Positions 13,617 through 26,864 of a DNA stretch of 64,000 nt are shown here, piece after piece. How positions within the stretch are numbered: position 1 is the stretch's first letter; the number at the start of each line of letters is the position of its first letter. This DNA comes from Wurfbainia villosa (Eukaryota; Streptophyta; Magnoliopsida; Zingiberales; Zingiberaceae), in NCBI GenBank assembly GCA_025175895.1, contig CM045992.1:92422800-92486799 (forward strand), given 5' to 3'. Position numbers and translations under genes: made by a program. The notes beneath the pieces were generated by a model. That model was not told the DNA's origin, did no database searches, and saw nothing but the letters and a program-made list of their open reading frames with translations.

Positions 13617-15835
13617 TGTTGCGTTTCCGGCACCGCGGCGTGTGTGTGTTCGATCATGTTTTGTAAACATGAGCACAGCGGAAGCAATAAAATTAATAAA
13701 TCTATATTTATTAAAACACACACATCACACGCATGCATATTACAACAAGTGTAGACATAACAATAATTTTAAATTTGCAATAAAAGAAATTTAACTACGT
13801 ATACCTTCCGTACCACGTGTAGCGGGAACGACATCAACCGGAACGATCCTCTCTAGAATCGTCTCTATCGGTATCCACGCCGAGTATCCTTAGGATGACT
13901 TCGTTAAGCCACGAGCTTCGACTTCGTACGGGTTACTAGCCTCGTGTTGAAGATGACGTGATCGAGAGATGATCACGATCCGAATCCAAATTCGGATCCA
14001 AAGACGAGTCCTCAAAACTCGCTTCTCCGGAGAGGTATTCGTCAACCGTTTGACGAATCCTTCATCCTCCACCTCAGAGGATTACCGGAGATCGAATCCA
14101 CGGTAAGTTAGCCGCTGTCGGAGCTCTAACCGTCGTCCAAACGACGCTCCGACGAGAGGAGAACAAGCTGTTCAAAAAACTGGACAGCTTTGGTGGATAC
14201 CTTGCGCAGCCCAAATAAGGAAAGCGGCTTGCTCACCTTGTCGCCGGAGCCAAGGAGGATCACCGGAACTCTTCCAACAGCAGCTCGACGCCGGCAATGG
14301 GAGAAGACGGCAGCAGCTGGTGGCCGGTGGGAGAAGAGGGGCGGCAGCTTAGGGTTGGCGCCGAAAACTCCTTCAATGGGGTGGGCGGCAACCTTTTGCT
14401 AGGGTTTTGGAATAGGGCTTAATTATCCCTTAAGCCCTGTTTTATAGAGAACTAATTCTCTTAATGGTTATTTGATCATAACCATTAGGCCCGTTAACCC
14501 GCTCCATTAAGATAAGTTAAAATAAACCAAACCATGATGGTTTATTTTAAGTTAAAATGAACCGAACCAACTTTTGGTTCATTCGTTTAAAATAAACCAA
14601 ACCCTTTGGTTTATTCTCCTCCATTGGATTAGAACCAAACCATTTTAGTTCATCCATTATGTCTTCATAAGACACGGCCCATCCACGCTTCCATTGCGAC
14701 TGAAACGATTTCATGCTCGCTTCTTGTTTGGTCCAACCAAACCTAGTTTCTCTCGGTCTGAGAATCCCATTCTCAAGCTCGTTTTAAATCCTTTGGATTA
14801 CGCTCATTGTGCGTGTGACCAAATAGGTTCTCGGTTTATGTTGGCCGTCTATAATTAACCATTAATTATAGAATGATCATGATTGGCACCTAGTAGTACA
14901 TCATGATCCTCAATTAACCGAAATGATCAACGGTTGATCCAGAACTATTTCTGAAACCCTTCAGCAGCTCGAATGATTCGTGCCCCATTCCCTTCACTCA
15001 TCTTATACCCACTTGGTTCAGGACATGGTCTATAGTGTCAGTCCCCACTAGGCTGACTACATTACACCTAGCCCAAGTATCATTTCCTCGTCCTATGGAT
15101 TCTAGTTACTGCACATGTATCGAAGAGTACTTTACTCTAAACATGTAATGCTTTGGCCAAAGTCTTTAGTAACAATCCGACGAGAGGCCATGGGTATACA
15201 TCTCCTCGCAAGGAGTGGTGAATCCTTTATAGGCTATTCAAACCCCTTCGATCATTTCGACTTATACCCAATCATTCTGGGTCCACATCTCCTTAGAGAT
15301 GCTTGCTTAAGATGTCAAAGCATAAGTCTCCATGATCAAGATGACTTGAATATCGCAAGTCAAAGGAACATCACACTTAAGCTACAGTAAGAACTTCATT
15401 GACATATCTATATATGCAGAGAACCATATGAAGTCTTACAGCTGGTCACTCCAATGAACTAGTTACCATAACTAGCATCCACGATCAACTCCGGACGTCA
15501 CAATGTCTCCAACCAGTGAGAATCAGCTGCTTGGATACACCAAGGAGTATACCTCGTGCTAGTCTCGACAGAATTGATGGTGTCCAAATCCATCAATTCA
15601 TCGACTAGGGATAATTCCGATACATCACAATTACACATGTAGAGATACTCACTAGTTGTGATCCAATCACAAATTCTCTCATGTTGTGAATCGCATCGTG
15701 GACATTCAGTAAATGAGTTTAAGATCCAATCAAATACATGAAACATGTATACTCAAATAGTGAATCTTCATTTATCATATAAATGGTTCATACATAAGGC
15801 GATTGCCTTAGGACATCTCTCATATATTACTAACA
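13617..15835 (-). repeat. COP1 LTR shared by units 2 and 3 (2219 bp)
   Basis: It begins TGTTGCG and ends ACTAACA on the plus strand. It is very close to the LTR at 6403-8621, with the same length and scattered substitutions only. The TATA box has one substitution (minus TATAAAAC, 14439-14446). Confidence 0.95.
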
Positions 15836-15849
15836 GACTCCAACTTGGT

Positions 15850-18800
15850 CTAATGCCAATCGCTATAGTATCCAATACCATAAGCACTAACATGACCCTC
15901 AAACTTACTTTGAGGTAATGCTTTAGTCAAAGGATCCGCTAAGTTCCTTTTAGTGGGAATTTTCTCGATTTGTATTTCTGCTTCCTACGATGATCTCTCT
16001 CGATAAGATGATAGCGCGGCACATGTTTGGATCATTGATGAGACCACATCAAGTTCAGAGATGAACTTCTTGATCCAAACCGCTTCCTTTGCTGCTTCCA
16101 AAGCTGCAATGTATTCTGCCTTAGTGGCAGAATCCGCTATAGTGTCAAGCTTGGAACCTTTCCAACTTATTGTGCCTCCATTCTAGGTGAATACATACCC
16201 AGACTGAGACATGGAATCATCCTTGTCTGTCTGGAGCTGGCATCCGTATACCCACGTATCACCATGTACCCTTCTCCATATATTAGGAACATATCCTTAG
16301 TTCTTCTTAAGTACTTAAGGATCGTCTTAATAATCACCCAATGATCCATTCTCGATCGATCGTATCCGCCGTGACACTCAGAGCATACGATACATCGGGC
16401 CTCGTACATAACATAGCATACATGATAGATCCTATTGCGGATGCATAGGGAATCTTACTCATGCAAATCCTCTCGTCTTCTGTGCGCGGACACATAGACT
16501 TCGAAAGGTGTATCCCATGCCTGATGGGTAGGAAACCTTTCTTGGATTCCGACATGCTAAACCTCTTTAGCACTCGGTCTATATATGTAGACTGCGAAAG
16601 ACAAAGCAACCGTTTCGATCTATCTCTATAGATCTTAATCCCAAGGATGTAGGTTGCTTCTCCCAGGTCTTTCATGGAGAATGTCTTGGATAACCAAACC
16701 TTAACTGACTGTAAGATTGAAACATCGTTTCCTATAAGTAATATGTCATCGACATATAATACTAGGAACACGACTGCACTCCCACTAACCTTCTTGTACA
16801 CACAAGGTTCGTCTAGATTTTGTGAGAAATCAAACTTTTTGATCGTCTCATCAAAACGGATATTCCAGCTCCTGGATGCTTGCTTCAATCCATAAATGGA
16901 CCGTCGCAATTTGCATACCTTGGTTTTATCAACCGATGTGAAACCCTCAGGCTGTATCATATATACGTCCTAGAGCAGGTTTCCATTAAGGAAAGCTATT
17001 TTCACATCCATCTGCCATATCTCATAATCATAATGAGCCGCTATGGCCAGGAGCATCCGAATGGATTTAAGCATAGCTATAGGCGAATAGGTTTCGTCAT
17101 AATCAACACCTTATTTTTGATGATATCCTTTCGCCACCAATCTAGCCTTATAGGTAATCACATTACCATCCATGTCGGTTTTCTTCTTGAAAACCCACTT
17201 GCACCCTATAGGCTTTATGCCTTCAGGTGGGTCAACCAAGTTCCAAACTTGGTTTTCATACATGGAATCCATTTCCGACTTCATGGCACCAAGCCACTTA
17301 TCCCTTTCTGAACTTGTCAGCACTTCTTCATAACTAGTAGGCTCCTCATCATCAATGAGTAACACGTCGTTCGATTCACTTACGAGAAATCCATATCTCT
17401 CGGGAATATTGCGTGTTCTACCAGATCTACGAAGATGTAGTGTTACAATAGGTCCAACCAATTGCTCATCACTATGAGTTGTCGGCTGTTGTGCTTCACC
17501 AGGTATCTCATCAATGTCTATTTGAGTCTCTCGAGCCTCCTCAAGCTCGACGACACTCCCACTGTTTTCTTGCAAGAGAAACTCTTTCTCTAGAAACACA
17601 AAGATGCCTTGAAACAAACACCTTTTGTTCCACAGATGATAGAATTGGTAACCCCTTGTTTCCTTAGGGTATCCAATAAATAGACATTTATCGACTTAGC
17701 ATGCAATTTGTCCGACATACGCTTCACATAAGCAGACAACCCCATATCTTCAAGTAAGATACATGAGGTTTCTTACTATTCCATATCTCATATGGAGTAG
17801 TTGAGACTACCTTGTAGACATTCTGCTTAACAAGTAAACATGCCGTCAAGTGCATAACCCCAAAAGGACTTGGGAAGAGTCGCATGATTCATCATTGACC
17901 GACCATGTCCAACAAGGTCCTATTACGCCTCGGATACACCATTATCGGGTGTATATGGCGGAGTCCATTGAGACAATATACCATTGTCTCTTAGATAATC
18001 AAGAAACTCTTGACTTAAGTATTCACCACCTCGATCCGATCGAAGTATTTTAATACTCTTGTCATGTTGTTTCTCTACTTCATTTCTGAATTCTTTGAAC
18101 CTTTCAAAGGCTTCAGACTTGTGTTTCATCAAGAACACATACCCAAACCGTGAGTGATCATCGGTGAAGGTAATGAAGTAGCTATAGCCTCCTAAATATT
18201 GAGTTGACATAGGTCCACTATGTATTAGGCCTAGCAACTCTCCCACTCGTTCACCTTTTCTAGTAAAAGGTAACTTAGTCATCTTGCCTTTTAAGCATGA
18301 TTCACATGTATCGTATGAATCCAATTCAAACGATTCCAGAATTCCACATCGGTGTAATTCGGACATGCGTTTCTTGCTTACATGGCCAAGATGACAATAC
18401 CACATGTAGGAGTCTAATTGATTATCTTTTCGAGCACGCTTCGATATTGAAAACATCACTGGATACGTCCAACGTATAAACACCATTGCTTAAAGTTCCA
18501 GTCCCATAAAGAACTCCATTCAAAGTTATGTAACAATAATTGTTACTAAAAGTCAAATGGTACCCATTTCTATTCAAACAAGAAATAGAAATGATGTTCT
18601 TTATCAACGAAGGAACATAAAAGCAATTTTCCAGTTCTAAGACAAGTCCTACAGGGAGTTCCAACAAATACGTTCCGATGGCGAGTGCAGTAACCGTTGC
18701 TCCATTCCCAACACGTAAATTTGACTCTCCCTTGACGAGTCTTCTTCTATTCCTTAGCCCATGTATGTCATTACATATATGTGAGCCACACCCTGTATCA

Positions 18801-19497
18801 AATACCCAAGTGTCTGAGGAAATAGAATGACAATTAATAAAGAAGATTTCTGAAGAAGATGGGGCATCCGATGTCTTATCCTTCTTCACGGACTCAAGAT
18901 AAATCTTGCACTTTCTTCGCAAATGGCCCTACTTGCCATAATGATGGAAAGTGCCCTTTTGAGCTAGTTCTGCATTTTTATCCTTTTTCTTCTTCCCCTT
19001 CTGTTGTTCCTTTGACTCCCTCTTAGAACCTTTCTTCGAGAAATCAACTAACAACACTGTCCCCTGCTCATGCTTCTTAGAAGGCTCCACAGTCTTCAGC
19101 ATGTTGAGCAGTACCACAGATGAACCTTCTTGCATCTCAGAGGTGAAGAGGAGCTTGGAGACTTCGAACCTTTCGAATCTCACTTGCTTATCAAAAAACT
19201 CATAAAGATAAAGGACTACGATATGAGCATCCATATGCTCATGCTGCTTTCGTAGCTTGGGTTCCATCGCAGCTAGCATGATGCAACTTGTCAGTTCAGA
19301 ATCAGTCACATGTTTCTGATAGACCAACAATTGGTCCGGAGTTGCATCGTCACTAGGATGGGTGGGAAGAGGCGCTTCGAGGACATACGCAAGCTTTTCA
19401 CCTTGAGAACAATTCTCAAGTTTCTAAGCCAGTCCAAGAAGTTTGGCCCAGTCAATTTATTCGAATCCAAAATGGAACGCAAATTAAAAGACAACAT
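15850..19497 (-). pseudogene. COP1 unit 3 gag-pol relic
   Basis: Gag starts at 19497 (SILDSNKLTGPNFLDWL) and ends at the shared amber codon near 18926, where the zinc knuckle is further damaged (FHHYGK). Protease is at 18422-18922. Integrase (17923-18486) keeps RSDRGGEY and a distal NGVSEA, but a short deletion near 18216 removes the region of the first catalytic Asp. RT lies in 16334-16960 and 17111-17617 and retains YVDD (about 16742). An amber codon interrupts it near 16971, as in unit 2. RNase H (about 16020-16200) carries the family deletion plus a local scrambled patch near 16350-16370. The pol stop is at 15850-15852. Confidence 0.9.
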
Positions 19498-20780
19498 GAT
19501 CAATTTTAGAAATACAAAACGAGCATATATGAGAAAGATGATTTTTAAAATGCATCAATATACATTTATAAATCCCATTCATTTTTTGAATTTCAAAAAC
19601 CCCAAAATCACTTCGGGAGATCATAGGTCCATCTCCGAATGGGCTGATATCCATCATAGTTATGAACAACCTTGGAGAGAGTCCAACAAGCCATTCATAA
19701 CTACGACGGTAGGTATCAACTATACCGATTTCATATCACGTATATGCAACTATCACAATGTGCTATCAACTAATTGAATGTTCACACATACATCGGGTTG
19801 TTAACACATTAACAAGTATGCATCATATGCATAGCACCCAACTTCACCTCCCTTTACATCGACTTGAGAGAGTCCAACAAGCCGATGCTCCAGGTTAAAG
19901 CCATCCCATTTATCAGTACATAGTTTTAATATGGTTAGAGCGCATTCAACCAATTAGCCCAGCTTGGAGAGAGTCCAACAACCAAAGCTAACGATTGACC
20001 TCTGACTCTTACCATATTATTATTAAACTATTCCATGGTTTGAACATGTTCGGGTTCGAGCCGGGCTTGGAGAGAGTCCAACAACCCAAACAAGAAACGG
20101 AACTCTGGTTCTAACCATATTAATGGAAGGTGTAGGCTTTAATATTGAGTTAGGGTTTTTATGTCTCATCCTTTTTGCATGCAAATAACTATTATCTACT
20201 TGACATGACATACATGGCACACATCTACATGTCACGACACGCATGGCATAATGATATGCATCTAATGCAATTACATGACATACAATTATGTCATGTACAT
20301 AATTTCCTTATTTGTCATAATTATTTATGGAAATAAAATATGTTTAAGATTTGATTCTCCAAATCAAATCATGATTAAATTAGGAAACAAATTTCCAAAT
20401 CTAATCACATATTTTATTTATGGAAATAGTTGATTAAGGAAAATCAATTTAGGAAACCAATTTCCTAAATCATCAAAACTACTTATGAAAATAAAATATT
20501 TTAAGATTTGATTTCCTAAATCAAATCATGATTAAATTAGGAAACAAATTTCCAGAATCTAATCAAATATTTTATTTATGGAAAATATCAATTTCCATAA
20601 ATACTTCCAACTTTCCAAAAGTGGAAGATTTCCATAAATACTTCTAGACTTTCCAAAATTGAAAAATTTCCATAAATACTTCCAAATTTCCAAAATTAGA
20701 AAATTTCCAGAAATAACATTATGACTATCGCAAAGCCATTTTACAATTATGTCGAAACACAACCTGGGCTCTGATACCAC
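19498..20780 (-). other. COP1 unit 3 untranslated leader
   Basis: This non-coding leader is homologous to the other two. Hairpin motifs lie at about 19671, 19863 (one base lost), 19963 and 20066, followed by the AT-rich repeated tract at about 20320-20720. Confidence 0.8.
20762..20779 (-). other. COP1 unit 3 primer-binding site
   Basis: The minus strand reads TGGTATCAGAGCCCAGGT next to the LTR end, which is mutated here to TATTGCG on the plus strand (normally TGTTGCG). Confidence 0.92.
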
Positions 20781-22999
20781 TATTGCGTTTCCGGCACCGC
20801 GGCGTGTGTGTGTTCGATCATGTTTCGTAAACATGAGCACAGCGGAAGCAATAAAATTAATAAATCTATATTTATTAAAACACACACATCACACGCATGC
20901 ATATTACAACAAGTGTAGACATAACCATAATTTTAAATTTGCAATAAAAGAAATTTAACTACGTATACCTTCCGTATCACGTGTAGCGGGAACGACATCA
21001 ACTGGAACAATCCTCTCTAGAATCGTCTCTATCCATATCCACGCCGAGTATCCTTAGGATGACTTCGCTAAGCCACGAGCTTCGTCTTCGTACGGGTTAC
21101 TAGCCTCGTGTTGAAGACGACGTGATTGAGAGATGATCACGATCCGAATCCAAATTCGGATCCAAAGACGAGTCCTCAAAACTCGCTTCTCCGGAGAGAT
21201 ATTCGTCAACTGTTTGACGAATCCTTCGTCCTCCACCTCAGAGGATTACCGAAGATCGAATCCACGGTAAGTTAGCCACTGTCGGAGCTCTAACCGTCGT
21301 CCAAACGATGCTCCGACGAGAGGAGAACAAGCTGTTCAAAAAACTGTACAGCTTTGGTGGAGACCTTGCGCAGCCCAAATAAGGAAAGCGGCTTGCTCAC
21401 CTTGTCGCCGGAGCCAAGGAGGATCACCGGAACTCTTCCAGCAGCAGCTCGACGCCGGCAATTGGAGAAGACGGCAGCAGCTGGTGGCCGGTGGGAGAAG
21501 AGGGGCGGCAGCTTAGGGTTGGCGCCGAAAACTCCTTCAATGGGGTGGGCGGCAACCTTTTGCTAGGGTTTTGGAATAGGGTTTAATTATCCCTTAAGCC
21601 CTCTTTTATAGAGAACTAATTCTCTTAATGGTTATTTGATCATAACCATTAGGCCCATTAACCCGCTCCATTAAGATAAGTTAAAATAAACCAAACCATG
21701 ATGGTTTATTTTAAGTTAAAACGAACCGAACCAACTTTTGGTTCATTCGTTTAAAATAAACCAAACCCTTTGGTTTATTCTCCTCCATTGGATTAGAACC
21801 AAACCATTTTGGTTCATCCATTATGTCTTCATAAGACACGGCCCATCCACGCTTCCATTGCGACTGAAACGATTTCATGCTCGCTTCTTGTTTGGTCCAA
21901 CCAAACCTAGTTTCTCTCGGTCTGAGAATCCCATTCTAAAGCTCATTTTAAATCCTTTGGATTACGCTCGTTGTGCGTGTGACCAAATAGGTTCTCGGTT
22001 TATGTTGGTCGTCTATAATTAACCATTAATTATAGAACGATCATGAGTAGCACCTAGTAGTATATCATGATCCCCAATTAACCGAAATGATCAACAGTTG
22101 ATCCAGAACTATTTCTGAAACACTTCAGCAACTCGAATGATTCGTGCCCCATTCCCTTCACTCATCTTATACCCACTTGGTTCAGGACATGGTCTATAGT
22201 GTCAGTCCCCACTAGATTGACTACGTCACACCTAGCCCAAGTATCATTTACTCGTCCTACGGATTCTAGTTACTGCACATGTATCGAAGAGTACTTTACT
22301 CTAAACATGTAATGCTTTGGCCAAAGACTTTAGTAACAATCCGACGAGAGGCCATGGGTATACATCTCCTCGCAAGGAGTGGTGAATCCTTTATAGGCTA
22401 TTCAAACACCTTCGATCACTTCAACTTATACCCAATCATCCCGGGTCCACATCTCCTTAGAGATGCTTGCTTAAAATGTCAAAGCATAAGTCTCCATGAT
22501 CAAGATGACTTGAATACCACAAGTCAAAGGAACATCGCACTTAAGCTACAATAAGAACTTCATTGACATATCTATATATGCAGAGAACCATATGAAGTCT
22601 TACGGCTGGTCACTCCATTGAACTAGTTACCATAACTAGCATCCACGATCAACTCCGGACGTCACATTGTCTCCAGCCAGTGAGAATCAGCTGCTTGGAT
22701 ACACCAAGGAGTATACCTCGTGCTAGTCTCGACAGAATTGATGGTGTCCAAATCCATCAATTCATCGACTAGGGATAATTTCGATACATCACAATTACAC
22801 ATGTAGAGATACTCACTAGTTGTGATCCAATCAAAAATTCTCTCATGCTGTGAATCGCATCGTGGACATTCAGTAAATGAGTTTAAGATCCAATCAAATA
22901 CATGAAACATGTATACTCAAATAGTGAATCTTCATTTATCATATAAATGGTTCATACATAAGGCGATTGCCTTAGGACATCTCTCATATATTACTAACA
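20781..22999 (-). repeat. COP1 outermost 5' LTR (2219 bp)
   Basis: This has the same length as the other complete LTRs but visibly more substitutions, including a terminal TG-to-TA change. It ends ACTAACA at 22999 and abuts unrelated gypsy sequence, so it is the true right edge of the array. The flanking bases CCCCT (23000-23004) would be the target duplication, but the other flank is outside the window. The minus-strand TATA box is at 21603-21610. Confidence 0.94.
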
Positions 23000-23718
23000 C
23001 CCCTTCTCCTTGACCTTCGTTGCGAAGTGGTGGATCGCATTGCCACATGCTTTGTCCTCTACATTTTTGCTCCTTGGAAGCTTGTTGAGGGTTGGAGGGG
23101 ATCCTTTGAGTGTGGGTAAGGCGATTTCACACGACTAGGATAAGAGGGATTAAAGCACACGATGGATTTGGGGCAAACCACATGGTGCTTTTCCTTTTAA
23201 AGCCACGCGACATGGCCGTGTGCGCTGCTGGGAGAAAGGCTGAAATTTGGCATGGCCGCGTAAAATTCACACAATCGGTCGTGTGAGACCCTAATTTTCT
23301 CCCAAAGTACAACACAATATGAATCTTTCACACGCCCTGCCATATGCGCTTCTGATCATTGGACATGACCATGTGGAATCAACACGGCCGCCCATGCTTC
23401 TCGCTAAGGGTTCAAAAAGGAATCTCGTTTCTACCTAGTAAGTTCTCTCTGACCCTAAACTATTTTCAAAGACATTAAAGTCCATAAAGTAAAGTCTAAA
23501 TTATACACATGAATGCAATAAAAGTAAAAACATTTAAAATTAAACTTGGGTTGCCTCCCAAGAAGTGCTTTGTTTAAGGTCTTTTAGCTCGACCATACTC
23601 CGTCGCTTCAGCTCGGCTCCGGAGGCTCCGTGAACCTCCATTCATCCGTCTTAGCATCTTCACCTTTACTTTCTACTTTAGCTCTTGTTGGAATAACATA
23701 CTTATCCAATGCGAGTCC
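23000..23718 (-). other. GYP-F post-protease / 3' non-coding region
   Basis: No coding potential is visible. On the minus strand, directly after the protease relic, comes a 'GGGAGGCAACCCAAG' block that also occurs in GYP-E near 41110. RT, RNase H and integrase, which should follow protease, are therefore absent. The stretch also carries CACACGG/CCGTGTG inverted-repeat motifs at about 23210-23390. Confidence 0.65.
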
Positions 23719-24365
23719 CTAGCCTGCTGTGCTGGCAAGCTCGAATTCTAAACTATCGTCTCCCACTGTCAAGGTCAGCTTGTGATTCCTGACGTCTATG
23801 ACCATTTCGGTCGTTGCGAAAAATGGTCGTCCAAGAATTACGGGGATTTTTGGGTCCTCCTCCATTTCCATGACCACAAAATCCATAGGGAGTGTAAAAT
23901 TCCCCACCTTAACCAACACATCTTCCAGAATTTCCAGTGGGTATCGGTATGAGTGTTCGGCAAGCTGTAATGTCATAGTTGTGAACTTTAGATTCCCCAA
24001 CCCTAGCTTTTTGCATAAGGTATAGGTCATCAAGCTCACACTAGCGCCCAAGTCACAGAAGGATTTACTAATTAGGGTCGTCCCTATATGACACAGAATA
24101 TAGAAACTCCCCGGATCCTTCAATTTCTGAGTGGCCCCGTTCTAGAGATAATACTCGATTCCTCCATAAGGGCCACTGTCTCTGACTGCTCAACCTTCTT
24201 GCGGTGTGCCCGAATATCTTTCATGAATTTCGAAAATTGAGGCATTTGGTGCAACACTTTGAGTATCGACACCTCCACTGAGATTGATTTTAACATGTTC
24301 AGGAATTTTCCAAACTCAGTATCTCTCTTCGCATTGGTCAGTCGTTGCGGGAATGGTATTGTCAA
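23719..24365 (-). pseudogene. GYP-F gag-protease relic (Athila-like Ty3/gypsy)
   Basis: Two open segments are seen. 24120-24365 begins PFPQRLTNAKRDTEFGKFL, typical of the gag-protease linker in Athila-type plant gypsy elements. 23719-24123 is a retropepsin-like domain with CDLGASVSLM (the family's active D-x-G-A, with Leu where Ser/Thr is usual) and the flap/C-terminal motif VILGRPF. A frame break separates them near 24122-24145. No reverse transcriptase follows, so this is a gag-protease-only element. The Athila assignment is from motif recall. Confidence 0.75.
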
Positions 24366-24961
24366 GGGTGGTTGAGTGTTTATGGCTGGTTCACGCTCTA
24401 TGTTTTCGACTTCTTCCTTCCCGGTCTCCCCTGAAGATTCCTTTACTTCGGACCCTTATTTCGGTTCAGCAACCAACCTACTTGATGATTCATTCAGAAT
24501 CTTCCCATTCTGTAACGTCACCGCCTTACACTGCTCCACTAGATTAGTTTTTAATTTTTCAAAAAATCGCTTCGGTGCTCTAGCAACCTCGCTGGCGATC
24601 TGAGCTACTTGAGTCTCTAGGTCTTTTGTCGATTAATGAGATCTTTAACAGACAATTTTAATTCTTCAATCATTGTATCTGTCTGTGAATGCCGCCATTG
24701 GAATTCAGTGTTCGCCTCTTATTGCGTTCGAATAAAGTTTTCTATTATCTGTTCCAGTTGGGTGTCGGGTGGTTGCAGTTGCCCATTGCCCTATTGTTGT
24801 CCATATCCTCCTGGTTGTTGGAAATTCCCAGAATTATTCTTATAATAAAATTTTGGGTGGTTCCTCCATATGTGATTATAGATGCTAGAATATGGGTTAT
24901 TGGGCCTCTGATTGTGGTTGACAACTGCATCGACATGTTCAATCAGCTCCTTAGAGCTGCT
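24366..24961 (-). pseudogene. GYP-F degraded gag C-terminal region
   Basis: Read leftward in the gag frame, it gives a recognisable but stop-ridden Asn/Gln-rich tail (segments such as NNPYSS, FQQPGGYGQQ and TQLEQIIENFIRTQ) leading into the protease linker. It is probably the low-complexity and coiled-coil end of gag. Confidence 0.55.
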
Positions 24962-25679
24962 CTACCCTCTATAGTAGTCCTCCTGATATGCCACTACTCC
25001 CTCTCCCCAGGAATTGGCCGCACACACAGAAGCAGGGGTTAGATAATCAAACCGTAATCTTAGCACATCCATTCTTGCCACTAAATGATCGATGGAATTG
25101 ACAACATATCTATCGATTGCATGTGATGGGTGACTATGCTCGGAAGCCCATTGGTGGTGGTTCTGGGCCACCTACTCGATCAACTCTTCCACTTCCTCGA
25201 TGGTCTTATTCATTAACACTCCTCCTGCAGCAGAATCGAGGGAACCCTTCATGGCATATGTGATCCCATTATAGAATATATGGATCACCAGCCACCTCTC
25301 TAAACCATGATGGGGGCATTGATAGAATATCCCTTTATAGCGATACCAAGCTTCAAACAGGGACTCCCCTTCCTTCTGATAGAAGCTAGTAATCAAATGG
25401 CTCATGTAGGTAGTCTTACTTGGTGGGAAGAATTTATTTATAAATTGCTGCACACACTGCTCCCATGTGGTGATGCTTCCTGAGAGAAGGAAGTGTAGCC
25501 ATGTCTTCGCCTTGTCCCACAGTGAGAACAGGAATAGGCTCAGACGGATCGCATAAGCAGGCACTCCATTGAACTTCAATGTTGAGCATATCTCCAAAAA
25601 AGTCTCTAGGTGCCGGTTTAGGTCTTCATTTGTAGCTCCTCCGAATTGACTCTGCTGGACCATGTGTATGAGTGCAGGT
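24962..25679 (-). pseudogene. GYP-F gag, capsid part (interrupted by GYP-E)
   Basis: 25172-25663 matches the gypsy retrotransposon gag family: FGGATNEDLNRHLETFLEIC, then IRLSLFLFSLWDKAKTWL and TWEQCVQQFINKFFPPSKT. An amber codon near 25170 precedes the continuation at 24962-25171. The N-terminal part of the same gag lies at 44258-44393. The two are separated by GYP-E, whose 5-bp target duplication CAGGT flanks it at 25675-25679 and 44258-44262. Confidence 0.85.
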
Positions 25680-26043
25680 TGATGTTAGCAAAATATATAG
25701 GGTTTTAGGAGTAGTTTTCGCTCACATCTCATTTCATTTTATGTTTGTTTCATGCATATTTTACTTTGTTTTGCATGCATTTCTTATTTTCTAATTTGGA
25801 GATCTACTTTTATTAATTTATGTGTAGGATGACATTTTTGGAGCAAAAATGGAGAAATTTGTGGATCACGGACCTTAGGGAACACACACTGGCCATGTCC
25901 CAAGACTTGGGCATGTTTCCAAAGCGAAACAGATCAAAACGGAGACCCCACGAAAATACACAGCCAGGCCGTGTCTTTTAGAATGGTCGTGCCTTTTTTC
26001 CAGTTCAGTTTTCAGCCTAAATTTCAGCTGTTTTCCAGCCTTG
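25680..26043 (+). repeat. GYP-E 5' LTR, first part
   Basis: It starts TGATGTTAGC and matches the start of the 3' LTR at 42818 (shared 'atatagggttttaggagtag'). It is cut by COP1-s after CCTTG (26039-26043) and resumes at 37770. Ungapped, the LTR is about 1.5 kb. Confidence 0.88.
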
Positions 26044-26864
26044 TGTTAGTAATATATGAGAGATGACCTAAGGCAATCACCTTATGTTTGAACCATTTAT
26101 GTGATAAATGAAGATTCACTATTTGAGTATACATATTTTTATGTATTTGATTAGATCTTAAACTCATTTACTGAATGTCCACGATACGATTCACAGCATG
26201 AGAGAATTTGTGATTGGATCACAACTAGTGAGTATCTCTACATGTGTAATTGTGATGTATCGAAATTATCCCTAGTCGATGAATTGATGGATTTGGACAC
26301 CATTGATTCTGTCGAGACTAGCAGAGGTATACTCCTTGGTGTATCCAAGCAGCTAATTCTCACTGGCTGGAGACATTGTGATGTCCGGAGTTAATCGTGG
26401 ATGGTAGTTATGGTAACTAGTTCATTAGAGTGACTAGCCATAAGACTTCATATGGTTCTCTGGATATATAGATATGTTAATGAAGTTCTTACAGCAACTT
26501 AAGTGAGATGTTCCTTTGACTTGTGGTATTCAAGTCATCTTGATCATAAAGACTTATGCTTTGACATCTTAAGCAAGCATCTCTGAGGAGATGTGGACCC
26601 GGGATGATTGGGTATAAGTCGAAGTGATCGAAGGTGTTTGAATAGCCTATAAAGGATTCACCACTCCTTGCGAGGAGATGTATACCCATGGCCTCTCGTC
26701 GGATTGTTGCTAAAGTATTTGGCCAAAGCATTACATGTTTAGAGTAAGGTACTCTTCAATACATGTGCAGTAACTAGAATCCGTAGGACGAGAAAATGAT
26801 ACTTGGGCTAGGTGTGACGTAGTCAACCTAGTGGGGACTGACACTATAGACCATGTCCTGAACT
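26044..26864 (+). repeat. COP1-s 5' LTR, first part
   Basis: It starts TGTTAGTAATATATG and is the reverse complement of the COP1 LTR ends at 8621, 15835 and 22999. It is cut by TRG-1 after GAACT and resumes at 33078. Confidence 0.92.
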
